Source: Thermoflexales bacterium (lineage in GTDB: Bacteria > Chloroflexota > Anaerolineae > S140-20). Taken from it: DNA of 6,239 bases. Position 1 is the first letter of the stretch; each line of letters opens with the position of its first letter. The stretch spans positions 1 to 6,239 of the forward strand of contig WFUY01000134.1 of the NCBI GenBank assembly GCA_015484715.1, given 5' to 3'. The notes under the pieces are model-generated. The model was not told the DNA's origin and did no database searches. It saw only the letters and a program-made list of their open reading frames with translations. Position numbers and translations under genes: made by a program. This document shows, one piece after another, positions 4,480-6,239 of this stretch.

Positions 4480-6239
4480 TTGGACGGCTCGCTGTCCTCC
4501 ACTCCCCATTCCCCGGTCGGCCAGAACCCTTCCCGACGCCAGGAAAGCGACCGCTTGCAGCGGCGGGCCGAGCAGTTAGAAGCGGTGCTTCGCCTGGGCC
4601 GGGAGATCCTGACCGTCTACCCGCTGGAGGTCCTGCTCCCCCTGACCGTCCGGCTGATCCACGAGACCTTCGGCTACTTCCACGTCGCCATCCTGACGGT
4701 GGACTCCCGTCAGCAACGGCTCCTCTTCCGTTGTGCCGCCGGTGGGTACGCCGATCGCTTTCCCTCGGACTACCGCCCTCCTCTCGGCTACGGCCTGATC
4801 GGCCTGGCCGCGCAGACCGGCCAGACCATCCTCTCCAACGACGTCCAGCGCGACTCCCGCTACGCAGCCTGCCCGGCTGTGGACACGGGATCAGAACTGG
4901 ACATCCCGCTGAAGGTGGGGGAGCGGCTGCTGGGGGTTCTGGACCTGCAGGACCCCCGCCCCAACGCCTTCGACCCGGACGACATCCCGGTGCTGGAGTT
5001 CCTGGCCGACCAGGTGGCCCTGGCCATCGAGAATGCCCGGCTCTACGAGGCGGAGCAGCGGCGCACCCGTCAACTGAGCGCCGTGATGCTGATCGCCCAA
5101 GCGGTGAACAGCTCCCTGGATCCGACCACGGTGCTCCAGAGAGCGTTGGAGCGCACGCTGGAGATGGTGGGGCGACCCTTGGGATGCATCTACCTGTACG
5201 ATCGGGAGCACCACCGCCTCATCCTGCAAGCCCACCACGGGCTTCCTCCCGAGTACGTCGAAGCGGTCCGCTCCCTGCCCTGGCCCTTCCCCACCCTTCA
5301 GTCCCTGCTCCAGGCCGGGGCAGAGCCGATGCTCAGCCGGGCGCTTCACCACCACGTGCCCGAATGGGGAGAGGCGCGACGGCGCTACCGAATCCACACC
5401 CTCAGCACGGTGCTCCACGTCCGGGAGCAAGTCGTCGGCCTGCTCAGCATCGCCGACGGTCCGGTGGATGAGGAATTGGTCTCCCTGATGGAGGCGGTGG
5501 CCAACCAGATCGCCGTCGCCGTGCAGAATGCCCTGCTCCACCACCAGGTCCAGCGCTCCGAGGCCCGGTATCGTCAACTGGTGGAGCGGGCCAACGACGC
5601 CATCGCCGTCTTCGATCCTGAGGGCCGGTGGGTCATCTGCAACGAGCGGGCGGCCGCGATGGTGGGCCGTTCCCGAGAGGAGATGTACCGTCTGCCTGTG
5701 ACGGCCCTTCTGCCTCCTGAAAGCCTCTGGCCGGCGCTCCGCTTCGCCGCCCGCCTCCGGCGTCGGGGGCGGGCCGGAGGGCTGGAGATCGAGGTCCTGC
5801 ACGCCGACGGCCACCGCATCGCCGTCGAGGTGAGCGGCGCGGTTCTGGACGACGGCACCTACGAAGTGATCGCCCGCGACATCTCGGAGCAGCGGGCCCT
5901 GGAGCGGCTGCGGGAGGAGCTGGTCCATATGGTCGTCCACGACCTGCGAAGCCCGGTGGGAACGCTGCGCAACAGCCTGATCCTGCTCCAGGACGCCCTG
6001 GAAGGCCGGCTGTCTCAAGGGGACCCCAACCAGCTCCTGGAGATCGCCCACCGGGCCACGGGCCGGATGGCCTCGATGATCTCCACCCTTCTCGACATCC
6101 ACCGCCTGGAATCGGGCGCCACCTTCCTGGCCAAGCAGCCCACCGATGTGAGGGCCTTCATCCAGGATGCGCTGGAACAGATGGGCTTCCTGGCCCATCG
6201 CAAGGGGGTTCGGGTCCACGCCCCCCTGCCCCCCTACCC
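4480..6239 (+). CDS. Soluble GAF-GAF-PAS sensor histidine kinase (3' partial, TTG start)
   Basis: The frame is open from 4465 to the window end, giving 586 visible codons from the TTG at 4480. A linker/helix (residues about 20-40) leads to GAF1 (about 40-187), with GYGLIGLAAQTGQTILSND (103-121), SELDIPL and LLGVLDLQD. GAF2 follows (about 201-354), with GCIYLYDREHHRLIL and VVGLLSIADG. A PAS domain (about 362-471) begins SEARYRQLVERANDAIAVFD and ends DGTYEVIARDISEQ. The HisKA dimerisation domain has phospho-acceptor H487 in VVHDLRSPVGTL and a second helix ending LLDIHRLESG. The HATPase domain should follow but lies beyond the window. No transmembrane segment is present, so it senses cytoplasmic signals. 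GAF and PAS domains here show no diagnostic cofactor residue. Its gene starts 40 nt after the threonine synthase-like gene. The orphan receiver at 1753 is the obvious candidate substrate, although other receivers could be encoded downstream. Confidence 0.92.
   Translation, partial: MDGSLSSTPHSPVGQNPSRRQESDRLQRRAEQLEAVLRLGREILTVYPLEVLLPLTVRLIHETFGYFHVAILTVDSRQQRLLFRCAAGGYADRFPSDYRPPLGYGLIGLAAQTGQTILSNDVQRDSRYAACPAVDTGSELDIPLKVGERLLGVLDLQDPRPNAFDPDDIPVLEFLADQVALAIENARLYEAEQRRTRQLSAVMLIAQAVNSSLDPTTVLQRALERTLEMVGRPLGCIYLYDREHHRLILQAHHGLPPEYVEAVRSLPWPFPTLQSLLQAGAEPMLSRALHHHVPEWGEARRRYRIHTLSTVLHVREQVVGLLSIADGPVDEELVSLMEAVANQIAVAVQNALLHHQVQRSEARYRQLVERANDAIAVFDPEGRWVICNERAAAMVGRSREEMYRLPVTALLPPESLWPALRFAARLRRRGRAGGLEIEVLHADGHRIAVEVSGAVLDDGTYEVIARDISEQRALERLREELVHMVVHDLRSPVGTLRNSLILLQDALEGRLSQGDPNQLLEIAHRATGRMASMISTLLDIHRLESGATFLAKQPTDVRAFIQDALEQMGFLAHRKGVRVHAPLPPY

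Noticed and set aside
4458..5471. A 337-codon + strand open frame overlapping the kinase gene
   Set aside because: Its product is low-complexity Arg/Pro/Gly-rich sequence with no domain, and it overlaps the GAF domains that are clearly coded in another frame. Long shadow frames are expected at this GC content.
4891..6219. A 442-codon antisense open frame opposite the kinase gene
   Set aside because: It is rich in His, Gln, Gly and Val with no recognisable motif. It is the antisense of strongly biased sense codons and has no evident ribosome-binding site or promoter.

Overview
The window is about 6.2 kb of GC-rich bacterial DNA in which every convincing gene lies on the + strand. No rRNA, tRNA, CRISPR array, transposase or phage gene is visible. 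The mix of genes suggests a free-living bacterium, most likely a (thermophilic) member of the Chloroflexota. The clues are soluble multi-GAF/PAS histidine kinases with a VHDLRSP H-box, stand-alone receiver proteins, a RecD2-type helicase and strongly G/C-biased third codon positions. This placement is inferred from gene style, not from a marker gene.

Layout: (1) 1-260 is the C-terminal end of a RecD2-like DNA helicase. (2) 261-590 is a 330-bp gene-free region. It holds small dyads (263-326), a striking nested palindrome of about 157 bp (344-500), and, 11 nt further on, a near-consensus sigma-70 promoter (512-540) with a possible hairpin at the start of the transcript. (3) 591-1673 is an M19-family (membrane/renal-type) dipeptidase driven by that promoter. 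(4) 1753-2130 is a single-domain response regulator. (5) 2162-2779 is a coiled-coil plus GAF protein with no output domain. (6) 2791-3267 is a small flavin-reductase-like FMN-binding protein. (7) 3273-4439 is a threonine synthase-like PLP enzyme with an N-terminal zinc ribbon. (8) 4480 to the window end is a soluble GAF-GAF-PAS sensor histidine kinase. It is cut off before its ATPase domain and starts with TTG behind a good Shine-Dalgarno sequence.

Genes 4 to 8 are tightly spaced (gaps of 31, 11, 5 and 40 nt), and most have strong ribosome-binding sites, so they look like one transcription unit. The 79-nt gap after the dipeptidase holds no terminator or promoter that I can recognise, so the dipeptidase may belong to the same unit. 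Signalling proteins (receiver, GAF protein, kinase) are interleaved with metabolic enzymes (dipeptidase, flavin reductase, threonine synthase). A plausible but unproven reading is a small-molecule or redox-responsive phosphorelay, in which the kinase phosphorylates the orphan receiver. The most unusual non-coding item is the nested palindrome with its mirror-symmetric CACGAAT/ATTCGTG heptamers, which has the look of a dispersed palindromic repeat or a MITE-like element.
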